Below are positions 12,349 through 25,157 of a DNA stretch of 64,000 nucleotides, piece after piece. The notes beneath the pieces were generated by a model that saw nothing but the letters and a program-made list of their open reading frames with translations, was not told the origin of the DNA and searched no databases. Each line of letters opens with the position of its first letter. Within the stretch, counting starts at the first letter, position 1. Both the position numbers and the translations under genes were made by a program. This DNA comes from Narthecium ossifragum (taxonomy: Eukaryota; Streptophyta; Magnoliopsida; Dioscoreales; Nartheciaceae): NCBI GenBank assembly GCA_963920575.1, contig OY986963.1, positions 9,090,896-9,154,895 on the forward strand. The letters run 5' to 3'.

Positions 12349-13213
12349 TGTTAGAATTATGTGGCCCAACACTAATTTTGTATGGTCAATATTTGTGCAC
12401 AATTATTGGACATTTTACTTTATATTATATAATGTGACATGTGCTAATTAGTCGGTACCGTGAAGGTCTAATGTGTTAGTAGATCAATTTTATTGAGCTC
12501 ATATAAATAGTCCTCAACTTGACCATATCTATCATGATATACTTTGAAAATTAAAGTATATATTGGACCATGATAGAAGGGAGGTGCAAGTTAAAATTAC
12601 TCAGGCTATGGGAGACATGAGGACTAGTCTCTTGATGGCCAGTGCACATTTAGTCTAAGTAGTCCTTACTTGATAAGACTTAAGTGCACGTTGAGTGTGG
12701 CCTTAGTGCTTTTATTGCTCACTATAAATTACTAATGTGAATATTACTAATGTGAATATATCATATAATACATAAAGTAGATATTAATTTCAGAGTAGTT
12801 CAAAAGTCAAGCACACAAACAGTTATAGTAAAATTTACATATATTAACGTGAGCAATAATTAATGCATTGGTTAAATGCAGCGAATATGATGTTTCATAT
12901 TCATGAGTTACATTGCATTTAGAGAGGACTTTATGGCTGGTCATCTTCTCTCTAGAGGCTACATATATAGTTCTCAAGGCCACACGAGCAAGGGGAGACA
13001 TAAGAAAGAAAATTCCTGACCAGCTGGGGAAAGTATCCTGATTGCTTGTGAGGTTCTTGATGCATTTGTTACAACTTTAAAGTTACATATTGTGGGGTTT
13101 TTTTTTAAGGCATCAACACTGTACATTGCTATCAGGTATGTGTTTACTAACTATTTCAATTATGTTATAGCTTTTAGATTAGTATTTGAAAATATGAAAT
13201 GAAAAATTCTACA
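12349..13213 (+). repeat. 5' LTR of the Copia element
   Basis: 865 bp, TG...CA ends, matched by the copy at 17546-18411. No canonical initiator-tRNA-Met primer site follows directly: the next bases read GTCACAAGCAAG. A related string CTATCAGAG occurs about 380 bp later, directly before the gag ATG. Confidence 0.93.
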
Positions 13214-13311
13214 GTCACAAGCAAGATGGTTCTGCTATATGTTTTTTTTTCTTCTAATCTGAAAGCATATTATTTATTTATATATCAATAGTTTTTAGTC
13301 CAGTTACCCTT

Positions 13312-13494
13312 TTACTTAATCATGTTGACACCCCCTCGGTTAATCACATGGTTGAAAAAGGATGATGAATATATAACATATTATGCTAATTTATTCGTGT
13401 CGACGCCCCCTCGGATAAGACACTGATTATTATAAAAATTAACGAATATCAATTAGATTTGTTCCTACGCCCCTTCGGATACGGAATAAATCTG
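13312..13494 (+). ncRNA. Three consecutive hairpins with a conserved loop in the Copia leader
   Basis: Hairpin 1 pairs ATCATGT with ACATGGT, hairpin 2 pairs GTGTC with GACAC, and hairpin 3 pairs GATTTGTTCC with GGAATAAATC (one G-U pair). The stem sequences differ completely, yet all three loops share ACRCCCCYTCGGWTA. Changing stems with preserved pairing and a fixed loop argue for a structured RNA in the untranslated leader. Function is unknown; packaging, dimerisation or Gag binding are possibilities. Confidence 0.7.
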
Positions 13495-13607
13495 GTTGTA
13501 GTTATATATATATCATGTCACAGTAATGTCCAAAGATTTATAGTACAAAATTGTTTGGGCTAATAAGCCTCCAAATTTCTTAACACATATTATGTGTGCT
13601 ATCAGAG

Positions 13608-16600
13608 ATGGCGAATCCATCTGGCTCTCTGAACATGACTGATATCATGAAAAATTGCGTACTTACTGGACCCAATTATGCCGAGTGGAGGCGCAGGATT
13701 GATCTATATATGGGTTTCTATGATTATGGTTATTGTATTAAAGTAGAAGGTCTGACTGAGCCTACCGCGGAATCAAGTGAAGCTGATGTTGCTAATTATA
13801 AGAAGTGGTCTGAAGCTGATAATAAAATGAAATATTTCATGCTGGGCTACATGAGTGATTCTTTAATGGTTTCTTATATGGAGTATCCAAATGCAAAATC
13901 TATTCTCGATAGCCTTAATGTTAAATTTGGGACAAAGTCTAGTGCACATGTTGAAGGTTTGTGGGAGAAATTTATCCGTACCAGATTAGAAGAAGGAGGA
14001 GATGCTCACCAACATGTGATCAATATGATGTCTCTTGCCAATGAGTTAGCTCTTCAAGGAAGACATGTGGAAGATAAGACAAAAATTTCTACTATTCTCT
14101 CCTCTCTACCTAACTCTTATGAGACCATGAAACAAATTTATTTTGTTTCTGGTTTGGAATGAACTTCAGATGACTTGTTGTCTAAGGTTACAGCTCATGA
14201 GGATGCAAAATTGAGAGCCAAAATTTTTTCTGTTAATACTGTTGAAAATAAGCAAAACACCCAGTCAGATTCAAAGAACTTTGATAAGAAAAGGAAGTTT
14301 AATGGGAAGAAAAATTGGCAGAACAACAAAAGGGCTTTTGTGAAGCAGGATGTTGAGGTCAAGACCAAGCAAATCATTTGCTATTATTGTCAGAAGCCTG
14401 GACATAAGAGGAATGAATGTCGCTCTCTTATGAAAAGCCGCGAGAAGAAACCTCAAGGTATCTTTGGAAATTTTATTCTTTACGAAATTAACACAACGAT
14501 CATTAAGTCTGGATCTTGGTGGGCTGATTCTGGAGCAACTGTTCATGTTTCTAATTCTCTACAGGGGTTCAAGGAAGTCAGGAAAATAAATGATGAATCA
14601 TGTTTTATCTCTATGGGGAATGATGACAAAGCAGAAGTTGAAGGCATTGGACTTTTTGAATTAAAATTAGAAGATGGATCCTCTTTCAATCTAGTTGAAT
14701 GTTTATATGCTCCTAGTCTAAGAAGAAGTTTATTATCTGTATCAGTGCTAGAGAAACTTGGATATGAATTTTATTTTGGGAATGGAAGGTTTTTTATGAA
14801 AAGAAATGGTGTTATAGTGTTGCATGGTTTTCGAAATAATGATATGTACCAAGTTAAATTGTGTGGCAATGTTGTGTGCAATGTCAATGTTTCTATTACA
14901 GAAAATGATACTTATCTTTGGCATTTGAGATTGGGTCATATCAGCAAACAGAAAATTGGTAAATTGATTAAATTGGGAGCATTGGAGAATGTCATACTAG
15001 AAAATTTTCCAAAATGTGAAAGTTGCATTGAAGGAAAAATGACTAAGAAATCTTATCGGAGAGGTGAAAGTACTTCTGAAATTTTAGAAAAAGTTCACAC
15101 TGATATTTGTGGTCCAATGAATATATCAGCTAGAGGTGGTTATCGATATTTCATCACTTTTACAGATGATTTTTCTAGATTTGGGTATTTATATCTAATG
15201 AAGCAGAAGTCTGAAGCTTTAAACAAATTTGTAATCTTTCGGCTTGAAGTTGAGAAATGGATAGGTCATTCTATTAAAGCCATTAATTCTGATAGAGGTG
15301 GTGAATATATGTCTCATAGTTTTCAGACTTATTGTGCTGAAAATGGCATAATTCATTTTCATACACCACCTTATACTCCCGAGGCTAACGGCATTGCAGA
15401 AAGACGCAATCGAACACTTCTTGACATGGTTCGATCTATGATGGCAAGAGCAAATTTGCCAACTTCTTTCTGGGGAGAAGCTATTCAAGCTGCCATGCAT
15501 ATTCTCAACAGAGTTCCTACAAAAGCTTTAGTCAAAACACCTCATGAGATTTTTACTGGTAAACAGGCTAGCATATCTCATATTCGAGTATGGGGTTGTG
15601 TTGCTCATGTATTAATTCCTGATCCTGGAAGAGATAAATTGCTGTCCAAAACTAAAAGATGCCTTTTGGTTTGTTATCCTCATCGTTCAAGAGGCTATAG
15701 ATTGTATGATCCTAAAGATCGGATAATATTGGAAAGCAGACATGTGACTTTTCTTGAAGGTCATTTTGATAGTGGGAGCACTGATGATTTAGATAAGAAA
15801 GTTCTTGAAGAAATCAGCGACACAGTGGAAAAAGAAATGCCATAGTCTGATATAAATGAAACTGAATTTGAAGAAACAGAAAATTTTGAAGAGCCTTTGA
15901 GGCGAAGCAATCGTGTTTCTAAAGCACCGCAAATGTCTGAATATTATGTCTACAATGGTGAGGTGTATGAGAAGCAGCTTCAAGATCCAATAAATTATTC
16001 TCAAGCCTTGATGGATGTTGATAGTAACCAATGGGCTGCAGCAATGAAGGAAGAAATAGAATCTATGCACAAAAATGGTGTTTGCCGTCTTGATGACAAA
16101 AATCATGACATTAAAACTGTGGGCTGCAAATGGATTTTTAAAAGAAAGAGAGATTCAGAAGGAAAGATTGAAAAGTTCAAAGCTCGGCTTGTTGTAAAAG
16201 GATATACACAAGAGTATGGAATTGATTATGAAAATACCTTTTCTCCAGTTGTCAGGATTCAATCAGTTCGTGCTATCTTAGCTCTGGTTGCTTTTTATGA
16301 TTTTGAACTTTTTCAAATGGATGTCAAGACGGCGTTTTTGAATGGCGATCTTGAAGAAGTTGTTTACATGGATCAACCTGAGGGATTTGTTTTGGAAGGG
16401 AATGAAAACAAGGTTTGCAAATTAGAAAAATCTATTTATGGACTGAAACAGGCTTCGAGGAAATGGAATTTCAAGTTTCATGAATCTGTTGAAAGAATTG
16501 GATTTATTCAGAATTCTGCAGAACCATGTGTATATGTGAAAAATGAAGGTAACAAGATTGCTATTCTCACTTTATATGTGGATGATATTCTTCTAGCAGG

Positions 16601-17531
16601 AAATGACTTAGAAATGCTAAATGAAATAAAGCATTGGTTATTCGATACTTTTGAAATGAAAGATCTTGGTGAAGCTTCATATATTCTCGGTATCAAGATT
16701 GAAAGAGATCGGAAGTCGAAGAAATTGAATTTATCTCAAGCAAAGTACATTGACTTATTGCTAGAAAAGTATCAAATGACTGATTGTTTAAGTGGGAGAA
16801 TTCCATATAATCCTCTTAGACCACTTTCTAAGAATAGTGGTAAGAAATGTTTTGATGCAAAAGTATATCCATATGCATCAGCTGTAGGGAGTCTCATGTA
16901 TTTGATGATATGCACTCGTCCAGACATTGCATTTGCTGTTGGTATGCTTAGTCGTTTTCAAAGCAATCCTGGGAAGACTCATTGGGAGGCAATACAGTGG
17001 ATTTTGAGATATTTGAAACGAACAAAAAGTTTCAGATTGACTTATCACTCTAATGATTTGCAACTACTTGGGTATTCAGATTCTGATTATCAAGGAGATG
17101 TTGATACTCGAAAATCTACTTCTAGCTATGTGTTTATGCTTGCTGGTGGAGCTATTTCTTGGAAAAGCAAAAAGCAAGAATGTGTGGCACAATCTACAAT
17201 GGAAGCTGAATATGTAGCTCTTAATGCAGCAGCCAAAGAAGCTGTATATTTGAAGAAGTTTCTTACAGAGCTTTGCATTGTACATTGTGTTAAACACCCA
17301 GTTCCACTTCTATGTGACAATAATTCTGCAATAGCCATCAGCAAAGACCCAAGATGTCATTCTCGTGCTAAGCATATAGAAGGGCGTTACCACTATGTAC
17401 GAGATATGATCAAGAAGAAAGAAATTGATGTTCAGAGAGTGCCATCAAAGCAAAACTTGGCTGATCCTTTAACCAAAGGTTTATCTTCAGGGATATTTGA
17501 AGCACATGTCAAATCTATGGGAATGTGTTAG
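13608..17531 (+). pseudogene. Copia gag-pol polyprotein with two in-frame stops
   Basis: Translation from the ATG at 13608 stays in one frame to 17531 except for a TGA at 14160 and a TAG at 15843. Seen in order: gag core (UBN2-like), zinc knuckle CX2CX4HX4C near 14381, aspartic protease DSGAT near 14525, the integrase zinc region (WHLRLGHIS), integrase catalytic core (TDDFSR, SDRGGEY, GIAERRNR), reverse transcriptase with YVDDILL near 16575, and RNase H (DSDYQGD, ISWKSKKQ). It would replicate the element through RNA. The TGA lies between the gag core and the zinc knuckle, an unlikely place for a programmed readthrough site, so I read both stops as disabling mutations. Confidence 0.92.
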
Positions 17532-17545
17532 GCCAAGTGGGAGAC

Positions 17546-18411
17546 TGTTAGAATTATGTGGCCCAACACTAATTTTGTATGGTCAATATTTGTGCACAAT
17601 TATTGGACATTTTACTTTATATTATATAATGTGACATGTGCTAATTAGTCGGTACCGTGAAGGTCTACTGTGTTAGTAGATCAATTTTATTGAGCTCATA
17701 TAAATAGTCCTCAACTTGACCATATCTATCATGATATACTTTGAAAATTAAAGTATATATTGGACCATGATAGAAGGGAGGTGCAAGTTAAAATTACTCA
17801 GGCTATGGGAGACATGAGGACTAGTCTCTTGATGGCCAGTGCACATTTAGTCTAAGTAGTCCTTACTTGATAAGACTTAAGTGCACGTTGAGTGTGGCCT
17901 TAGTGCTTTTATTGCTCACTATAAATTACTAATGTGAATATTACTAATGTGAATATATCATATAATACATAAAGTAGATATTAATTTCAGAGTAGTTCAA
18001 AAGTCAAGCACACCAACAGTTATAGTAAAATTTACATATATTAACGTGAGCAATAGTTAATGCATTGGTTAAATGCAGTGAATATGATGTTTCATATTCA
18101 TGAGTTACATTGCATTTAGAGAGGACTTTATGGCTAGTCATCTTCTCTCTAGAGGCTACATATATAGTTCTCAAGGCCACACGAGCAAGGGGAGACATAA
18201 GAAAGAAAATTCCTGACCAGCTGGGGAAAGTATCCTGATTGCTTGTGAGGTTCTTGATGCATTTGTTACAACTTTAAAGTTACATATTGTGGGGTTTTTT
18301 TTCTCAGGCATCAACACTGTACATTGCTATCAGGTATGTGTTTACTAACTATTTCAATTATGTTATAGCTTTTAGATTAGTATTTGAAAATATGAAATGA
18401 AAAATTCTACA
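17546..18411 (+). repeat. 3' LTR of the Copia element
   Basis: 866 bp, nearly identical to the 5' LTR. Single-base differences include GGTCTAATG/GGTCTACTG and GCAGCGAAT/GCAGTGAAT, with a small change at the T-run near the 3' end. Confidence 0.93.
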
Positions 18412-18630
18412 ATGACAAAGAAAATTGATCAAGACCCAGCAATCCAAAAGTAAAGACCTTGATCATTACATGACATAATAGCAATCTATGAGTTGGAAGA
18501 CAATGAATCGAAGTAGAAAAGGGAAAAGAAAAAAAAAGGGAAAAGAAAAGAAGAAGTTGCTAGCTTTCATATCATTTCGTGCACGTTGTTTAATTTGCTC
18601 AATAACAACAGACGAAAGCTGTTCATTCAT

Positions 18631-19015
18631 TGATAGGACTCGGCGTTCTAGCCGAGTGCCTATACCAAATAGGCGTTACATGTAACATGGTTTTGGGTTT
18701 GAGGAGTCTAGTAGGATGGGCTGGAATCTATTTTTGAATTAGTAGTTATCTTGTTTATAGGAGGTCGAGTCAGGCGCCGGGCTGTGGCGTGAGGCTTAGG
18801 AGTCAAGTTGGTCAGGAACTTAGTTGAGAGTAGGGTTTGCTGGGATTATAAAAAGGGGAAGTTAGGGTTTGTATGTTTTCATGCTATCATAATAAAAGAA
18901 GAAAGGGGTCATCTTCCAGCCATCAATTGGAAGCTTGGGGTTTCCTCTGCCATCAAGAGAGGAGAAACTATCTATCACGCAAGAGGATCACGTCTTCCTC
19001 GATAAGATCCTATCA
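18631..19015 (+). repeat. 5' LTR of the Gypsy element
   Basis: 385 bp with a TATA-like TTATAAAAAG near 18845. The 3' LTR (25158-25553) is longer mainly because of a short duplication of AGGAGTCTAGT; only a few other differences are visible. Confidence 0.9.
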
Positions 19016-19045
19016 AGTGGTACCAGAGCCATCATTCCTGCGAAG

Positions 19046-19818
19046 ATGATGCAAAAAGATCAGATCAATGCATTGGAAGCTGATCTTACCATCGTCAAGG
19101 CTTCGATAGATGAATTGGCGTCCACCCTCCAGGCTCAGAAGGGCAACGTCCAGGGATCGTTGCAGAAGATGGAGCGGGCAGCAAGGGAACAGCAGATGCT
19201 GGCGGATGAATGGCAACGCCAGATGGATGCACACATGGGTGGGATCGAAGGGGCCATCCGCGACTTGACGAAGGCTTTGGGAAAAATAAAAAGTGAACCA
19301 GGGGATGAGGAGAAGACGTCGAGGTCCCGGCCAAGAGGAAGGGGGCGGACTCCAGACGCCGGTGGCGCACACCGACACCGGAAAAGGAGGATTGGGACCG
19401 CGGGTGGCTGGACGGTCCAATGATCCGACTGGATTTTCCAAAGTTTTCCGGTGAAGATCCGGTGGTGTGGCTCAACCGGGTGGAGCAGTTCTTCATCATG
19501 AACGATACGCGCGGATCACCGGCGACTTCACTGGGCTTCCTTCCACCTGGAAGGAAAAGCTAATCAATGGTGGCAATGGTTGTAGCGGGTGTACCAAGAA
19601 GCAGAGAAGGAGATAACTTTGGAGTCCTTCACGGAGGATCTCTTGGTGCGATTTGGACCAGTCGCGTACATCCGGGAGGATGAGGCGCTCATGCAAATCC
19701 GGCAGCAGGGGTCATTTGAAGCTTACCTTGATGAGTTGGAAGGATTGGCGAACAGAGTACGGGGATGGACACCGGCGGCACTGGTCGGAGCTTTTCTCCG
19801 GGGCTTGAAAGAGGACAG
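19046..19818 (+). pseudogene. Gypsy gag, frameshifted and truncated by insertion
   Basis: From the ATG at 19046 the first frame encodes a coiled-coil-like N-terminal part (LEADLTIVKASIDELASTLQ). The frame is lost near 19410. Recognisable gag sequence continues in other frames (RLDFPKFSGEDPVVWLNRVE, then EDLLVRFGP and GLANRVRGW) up to GLKED, where a solo LTR interrupts it. Gag resumes at 21133 with [19 protein letters not shown]. The tail leads into the zinc knuckle near 21430, where one expected Gly is Cys (VPCHKC). Confidence 0.8.
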
Positions 19819-21132
19819 TGATACGAGTCGATCCGACTCGACCAATTGGAACCGAACCCAGAAGAGGAACCAAACTGGTTCAACCTCTTTCCTAGTTTGA
19901 CTTGGACTTCCCTAGTTCAAACTAGAGTATTTAATTAGTATTTATCATTAGTCTTTTATTGAGTCCTAGTTGATGGTTAGGAATTAATTAAGAGTCCCTT
20001 TGAGTTAGGAAGTTGAGTTGAGTCAGAAACCTTATTACTTGCTAATTAAGCAAGGGGGTTTTTCTAGTGGATTAGGACTCTGTCAGGTCTCTATAAAAGG
20101 ACCTTAGTAGTTTGTATAATGATGAATGCATGATGAATGAAGAGTTATGAATTATTAGGAGTAATTGATAAATTATCATAGGAGTAGAGATAATATAGCT
20201 TCCACCAGATATCCACCATAGATCCACCTTCTTTCCCGTCGGTCATCTTCTCCGCAGCCGGCACCGCCTCCACCAGTGTTTCTCTCTCTCCCATCACTTT
20301 CTCTCTCCTCCACGTCAGCGCCACGTCAGCCCTCTCTCCCAGTCACCTGCCACGTCAGCATCTCCTTCCTCCCTCTTCTCTCCCGTGCCCGAAACCCTAA
20401 GCTACCGCCGACCATCGCCGTTCTCTCCTCTCCGGCCACCCCCGTCGCCATCTAAACCCGCCATCCTCTTCCCATTGGCACCACGACTCCGGCCATACGC
20501 TTCCCTCCGCCCTTCGTCCTCTCCGGCGCCGTTTCCCGTCAACCTCAACTTCACAGCTCCGCCGCCGCTTCCGTGTCCGACCCCTAAACCATCCCAGATC
20601 CTTCCTAAGCACCTCACGAACCCTTCCCGACTATCTTCCCGACGTCCCAAGCCTCTGCCGAGCTACCCGTCGTCCCCGACGCCGGTTAACCCAAACCGCC
20701 GCCGACTACCTCTCCAGATCCCGTCGATCTAGCCACCCTCCGACCAATCCACTCCGGTGGATCTCTTCCCCATCGTCCTACGACCTTCCCTGCCACTATC
20801 CCAACCGCCACCGCCGCCTCTACGCCGGCCATCTACTCTGGCGACTCCTCAGCCGTTGGATCTTCCCAGGCAGCTTTGGCCAAATTGGCTCAGCCACTTA
20901 ATCTGGATCCAGCCCAATCCAATTGGTCAACCTGATCTAGATCAATTCAGACTTGACCCAGTCAAGTCCCATCCAATCAGGCTTAGCCAGATTCGATCCA
21001 GCTTCAGCCAGATCCGATCCAGCTAGCCAAATCAGCCAATTGAACTCAAATCAAGTCCAATTAGGCCAATTCTGATCGATTGGAGCAGTAGAGACCCATT
21101 ACGAGAGGATCACGAGTAGACCGCTCGTAACA
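19819..21132 (+). mobile_element. Solo LTR inserted in the Gypsy gag
   Basis: 1,314 bp, starting TGATACGAG and ending CTCGTAACA, with a TATA box (CTCTATAAAAGG) near 20092. It has a CT-rich GC-rich stretch at 20220-20760, whose long open frames are compositional artefacts. Gag coding sequence continues on both sides (GLKED, then VADEVRVW). The 5-bp flanks are GACAG and GACGT, so the target duplication is not clean. Confidence 0.72.
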
Positions 21133-24100
21133 GACGTCGCCGACGAGGTGCGAGTCTGGGAACCAGCCACCCTACAAGACACCATCAAGCGGGCGAAATT
21201 GATTGAGGAGAAGCTGATGAATCAACGACGGCGACCCCGACTAGAAGGTAACCGGCCACTCAGCCGATCATCACCGGTCGTAGGCATGTCCACGAGGGTT
21301 CTTGGGACGGCGATGGGAGGGCAGGCAGCAGCAAGGACCAGGTTCGCCCCAACACCGCCGGGTCGCCCGAGCCCAATCGTACGCCGGCTATCATGGGAGG
21401 AGATGCAAAAGCGGCGAGAGAAGGGACCGTGTTTCAACTGTGAGGAACGATTTGTGCCATGCCACAAGTGTCAGAAACCCCAGGCTTTTTTGGTTGAAGT
21501 CGATGAGGAGGAACGAGTGGATCCAGCGACAGAGGAGGGGGAAGTAGAGGCAGAGGACGAAGAGTATGCAGCTGAGGGCCAAACTGATCCAGCAATATCC
21601 CTCCATGCGTTGATAGGATACTCAGGGCCACGCACGATGCGGGTAATCGACCGGGTCGGGAAGCAACAGGTCACAGTTCTAATTGACAGTGGGTCAACCC
21701 ATAATTTTATCAGTAACGACATGGCCGAGAAGGTCGAGCTAGCGGTCACGCCAGTCAAGGAGTTTGCAGTGAAGGTCGCCAAAGGGGAACGACTCCAGTG
21801 TCGAGAACGGTTTGACGCCGTCACCATCAGATTGCAGGGGTACGAGTTTCAAATCACCCTATATGCTATTCCTCTGAAGGGGTTGGATGTGGTATTGGGA
21901 GTAGACTGGCTGGCCGGCCTAGGGGATGTGATTCACAACTGGAAGGCGATGTCGATGAGCTTTGAGAAGAGCGGCGTACACTATACTATTACCACTGACA
22001 AAATTACAGTACCACAGATCACCTCCAGTTGTGTGATTGAGAGGGATTTCCGTGGGGGTGGGGAGTTATTTGCCTTGCAGGTGGTGCCGACGGGGGACGG
22101 CGGACCGGAGCGGCGGACAGAGTACCCAGCGGAGGTACAACAAATTTTGACGGAGTTCGCGGTGGTCTTAGAGGAGCCCAAGGATCTACCACCTCAGAGA
22201 GATCACGTCCATCGAATACCATTAGCTGATGGAACCGGTCCAGTCAATATCCGACCATACCGGTATGCTCATTATCCAAAAAATGAGATTGAGCGGCAGG
22301 TGTCAGAAATGTTGAAGGCCGGACTTATCAGACCCAGTAACAGCCCATTTTCTTCACCGGTATTGCTCGTCAAGAAGAAGGATGGCACTTGGAGATTTTG
22401 CACAGATTACCGAGGCTTGAATGCAGTCACTATCAAAGACCGGTTTCCCATTCCCACAGTGGATGACATGATCGATGAGCTGCATGGCGCTCAATATTTT
22501 TCCAAGCTGGACTTAAGAGCCGGGTACCATCAGATACGAGTCCATGAGGAGGACATCCACAAAACCGCGTTTCGTACTCACAGCGGTCATTATGAGTACC
22601 TCGTCATGCCATTTGGGTTGTGCAACGCGCCGTCAACATTCCAGGCGGCCATGAACTCGCTCTTCCAACCCTATTTGCGGCGGTTTATTTTGGTGTTCTT
22701 CGATGATATTCTGGTGTACAGCAAGGCTTGGGCGGAACACCTACAACATCTGAGGTTAGTACTGGACATTTTAGCCAGTAACCAATTTTTTTATTAAACC
22801 TTCGAAGTGTGTATTTGCTGACACAGAAGTGGAGTACTTGGGTCATATTATTACCGGCAAGGGGGTCCAAGCCGACCCGAAAAAGATAGATGCCATGAAG
22901 CATTGGCCGATCCCTAAGACAGTAACTGAACTACGGGGATTCCTGGGGCTAACAGGTTATTATCGCAAGTTTGTCAAGGACTACGGAAGGATCGCCGCGC
23001 CATTAACAAGGTTTGTTGAAGAAGGGCCAGTTTCGATGGAGTGTGGAGGCTACGGCGGCTTTCGAAGCGCTAAAGGTGGCCATGTCCACTACACCAGTGC
23101 TTGCGCTACCAGACTTCTCCGACACATTCGTCGTGGAGACCGATGCCTCTGGGGATGGCATCGGCGCGGTCTTAATGCAGAAGGGACGTCCCATTGCTTA
23201 TCTCAATAAGGCTATCGCACCAACAAAGAAATCTTGGTCGGCCTATGCGAAGGAAATGCTGGCAGTCACGGAGGCGATAAGAGTCTGGAGGCCATATCTG
23301 ATGGGGCGACGGTTCATCATCAAAACAGATCAGAAAAGCCTCAAGTATTTTTTGGAGCAGAGAGTGGTTACCCCATAACAGCAGAAATGGGTAACCAAGC
23401 TGTTGGGATATGAGTACGAAATCCGCTACAATCCAGGGAAAGAGAACAAAGTGGCCGATGCATTATCCCGGTGGCTGGGTGATGAAGGAGCACAAACAGG
23501 GGAGGTCCAAGAGGAAGGAGCACAAACAGGGGAGGTCCAAGCTATTTCAGCTCCAACAGCCGCGATTTGGGAAGACTTGCAGGCCGCCAACTTGACGGAT
23601 CCGTATCTGCAAGGATTACGGCGGCAGATAGAGGAGACCGGGACCACGGCGCACCTCGCAGGCGGCTTGGGTCCGACGGGGGCCGCGGGCTTGGGGTCGG
23701 CGACGGCTGCCTCACCACCAACGGAAGAGGCCACGGGGGTCGGAGCCGCTGATCCGACAGGAGGCTCGATGAATGGGGGAACAAGTGCTGCGGGGGTTCT
23801 CGTTGAAGGACGGCATGGTCTGCAAGGAGGGCAGGGTCGTGGTACCACCGGGATCCGAGATAAGGCAGCGGCTGTTGGTGGAAGTCCATGATTCACCGGT
23901 AGGGGGGCACTCCGGATTTCTTAGAACATATAAGAGGTTGGAACAAAATTTCTGGTGGGAAGGAAGGCGACGGGATGTGAAGCTACATGTGGCCGCTTGT
24001 GATGTCTGCCAGAGGAGCAAGAGCGAGACTCGGAGCCCAGCCGGGTTACTGCAACCACTGTCTGTACCACAGCAAGTTTGGGAGGAGATAACGATGGACT

Positions 24101-25157
24101 TCATTGAAGGGTTGCCGAAGTCATCAGGAAAGGAGGTGGTGATGGTTGTTGTAGATAGGCTAACCAAGTATGCGCACTTCATCGCCTTGCACCATCCATA
24201 TACGGCGACTGGAGTGGCTGCAGCCTTTCTACAACAAATTGTTCGGCTACATGGAATTCCAACCTCCATCGTCAGTGATCGAGATCGGGTCTTTATGAGT
24301 CGTTTCTGGCAGGAGTTCTTTAAGATGCAAGGGACGAAACTGAAGATGAGTTCCGCATATCACCCGCAGACGGATGGACAGACAGAGGTCGTTAATCGCT
24401 GCTTGGAACAATATCTTCGATGCTTTGCTAGCCAAAATCCGAGCAAGTGGTCGGCGTTTCTTCCTTGGGCCTAGTATTGGTACAACACAACATATCACAG
24501 TTCCACCGGAATGACGCCCTTTCAAGCTCTGTATGGCCGACCTCTACCAGGAATTCCACATTATGTGCAGGGTGTGTCCCCAGTTGCGGAAGTGGATAGG
24601 GAATTGGGTGAAAGAGACGAGGTATTGAAGCTCTTAAAAGACAACTTATACAATTCTATTAATCGAACCCGTCAGCTTGCGGACGTGCACCGGAGGAAGG
24701 AGGAATTCGATGTTGGCAATTGGGTATATCTGCGGTTACAACCTTACCGTCAAAGTTCAGTCTTCCGACGGGTTCATCAGAAGCTTGCTAATCGGTATTT
24801 TGGGCCTTATCAAATTGAAGCCAAGGTGGGACCGGTTGCCTACAAGTTGTTGCTGTCAGAAGAAGCCAAAATTCACCCAGTGTTTCCTGTGTCGCTGCTA
24901 CGACGAAGAGTGGGTAAGGAGGTGCCAATAACGGCGGAGGTTCCGCCATGCACGGATGAAGGGGTGCCGTCCTTGGAGCCGCAAGAAGTTCTAGATTATC
25001 GTTGGGTGAAGCAAGGCCGAAGGTATGTAGCCGAAGCGTTAGTGCGTTGGAAATCATTGGGTGTTGAAGACTCTACTTGGGAAGAGGTCGATGCAGTACG
25101 GTGGCAATTCCCTGTACTTGACCTTGAGGACAAGGTCTGTCTTCCAGGGGGAGGGGA
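21133..25157 (+). pseudogene. Gypsy pol (PR-RT-RH-INT-chromodomain), several inactivating lesions
   Basis: Aspartic protease motif [10 protein letters not shown] near 21685, then RT from RDHVHRIPL to [10 protein letters not shown] near 22697. The usual Tyr before DD-1 is Phe. A frameshift in a T-run near 22790 ends the first frame. RT thumb sequence (EYLGHIITGKGV) continues in the next frame, followed by a second shift near 23010 and RNase H (ETDASGDGIGAVL). A TAA replaces a Gln codon at 23376. Integrase has the zinc region (HDSPVGGHSGFLRT, CDVCQRSK) and catalytic core (MDFIEGLPKS, SDRDRVF), with a TAG at 24472. A chromodomain-like end (VLDYRWVKQGRR, STWEEVD) closes it. A 27-bp tandem duplication lies at 23484-23540. 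Confidence 0.9.

Larger units (their letters stand above)
12349..18411 (+). mobile_element. Complete Copia LTR retrotransposon
   Basis: LTRs at 12349-13213 and 17546-18411 both run from TGTTAGAATTATG to TTCTACA. They are flanked by the perfect 5-bp target duplication ATGAC (12344-12348, 18412-18416). By eye the LTRs differ at only about eight positions in 865 bp, which implies a recent insertion. A purine-rich tract (AAGTGGGAGAC) immediately precedes the 3' LTR. The domain order (gag, zinc knuckle, protease, integrase, reverse transcriptase, RNase H) is Ty1/Copia. It lies upstream of the S28 gene, whose intron 1 carries a solo LTR of the same family. Confidence 0.95.

Noticed and set aside
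14160..14162. Programmed stop-codon readthrough in the Copia gag
   Set aside because: The TGA lies before the nucleocapsid zinc knuckle, not between gag and pol, and a second stop (TAG at 15843) exists; simple nonsense mutations explain both.
20385..20732. Pro-rich open frame inside the solo LTR in the Gypsy gag
   Set aside because: GC/CT-rich LTR sequence without any domain; opposite-strand frames are equally open.
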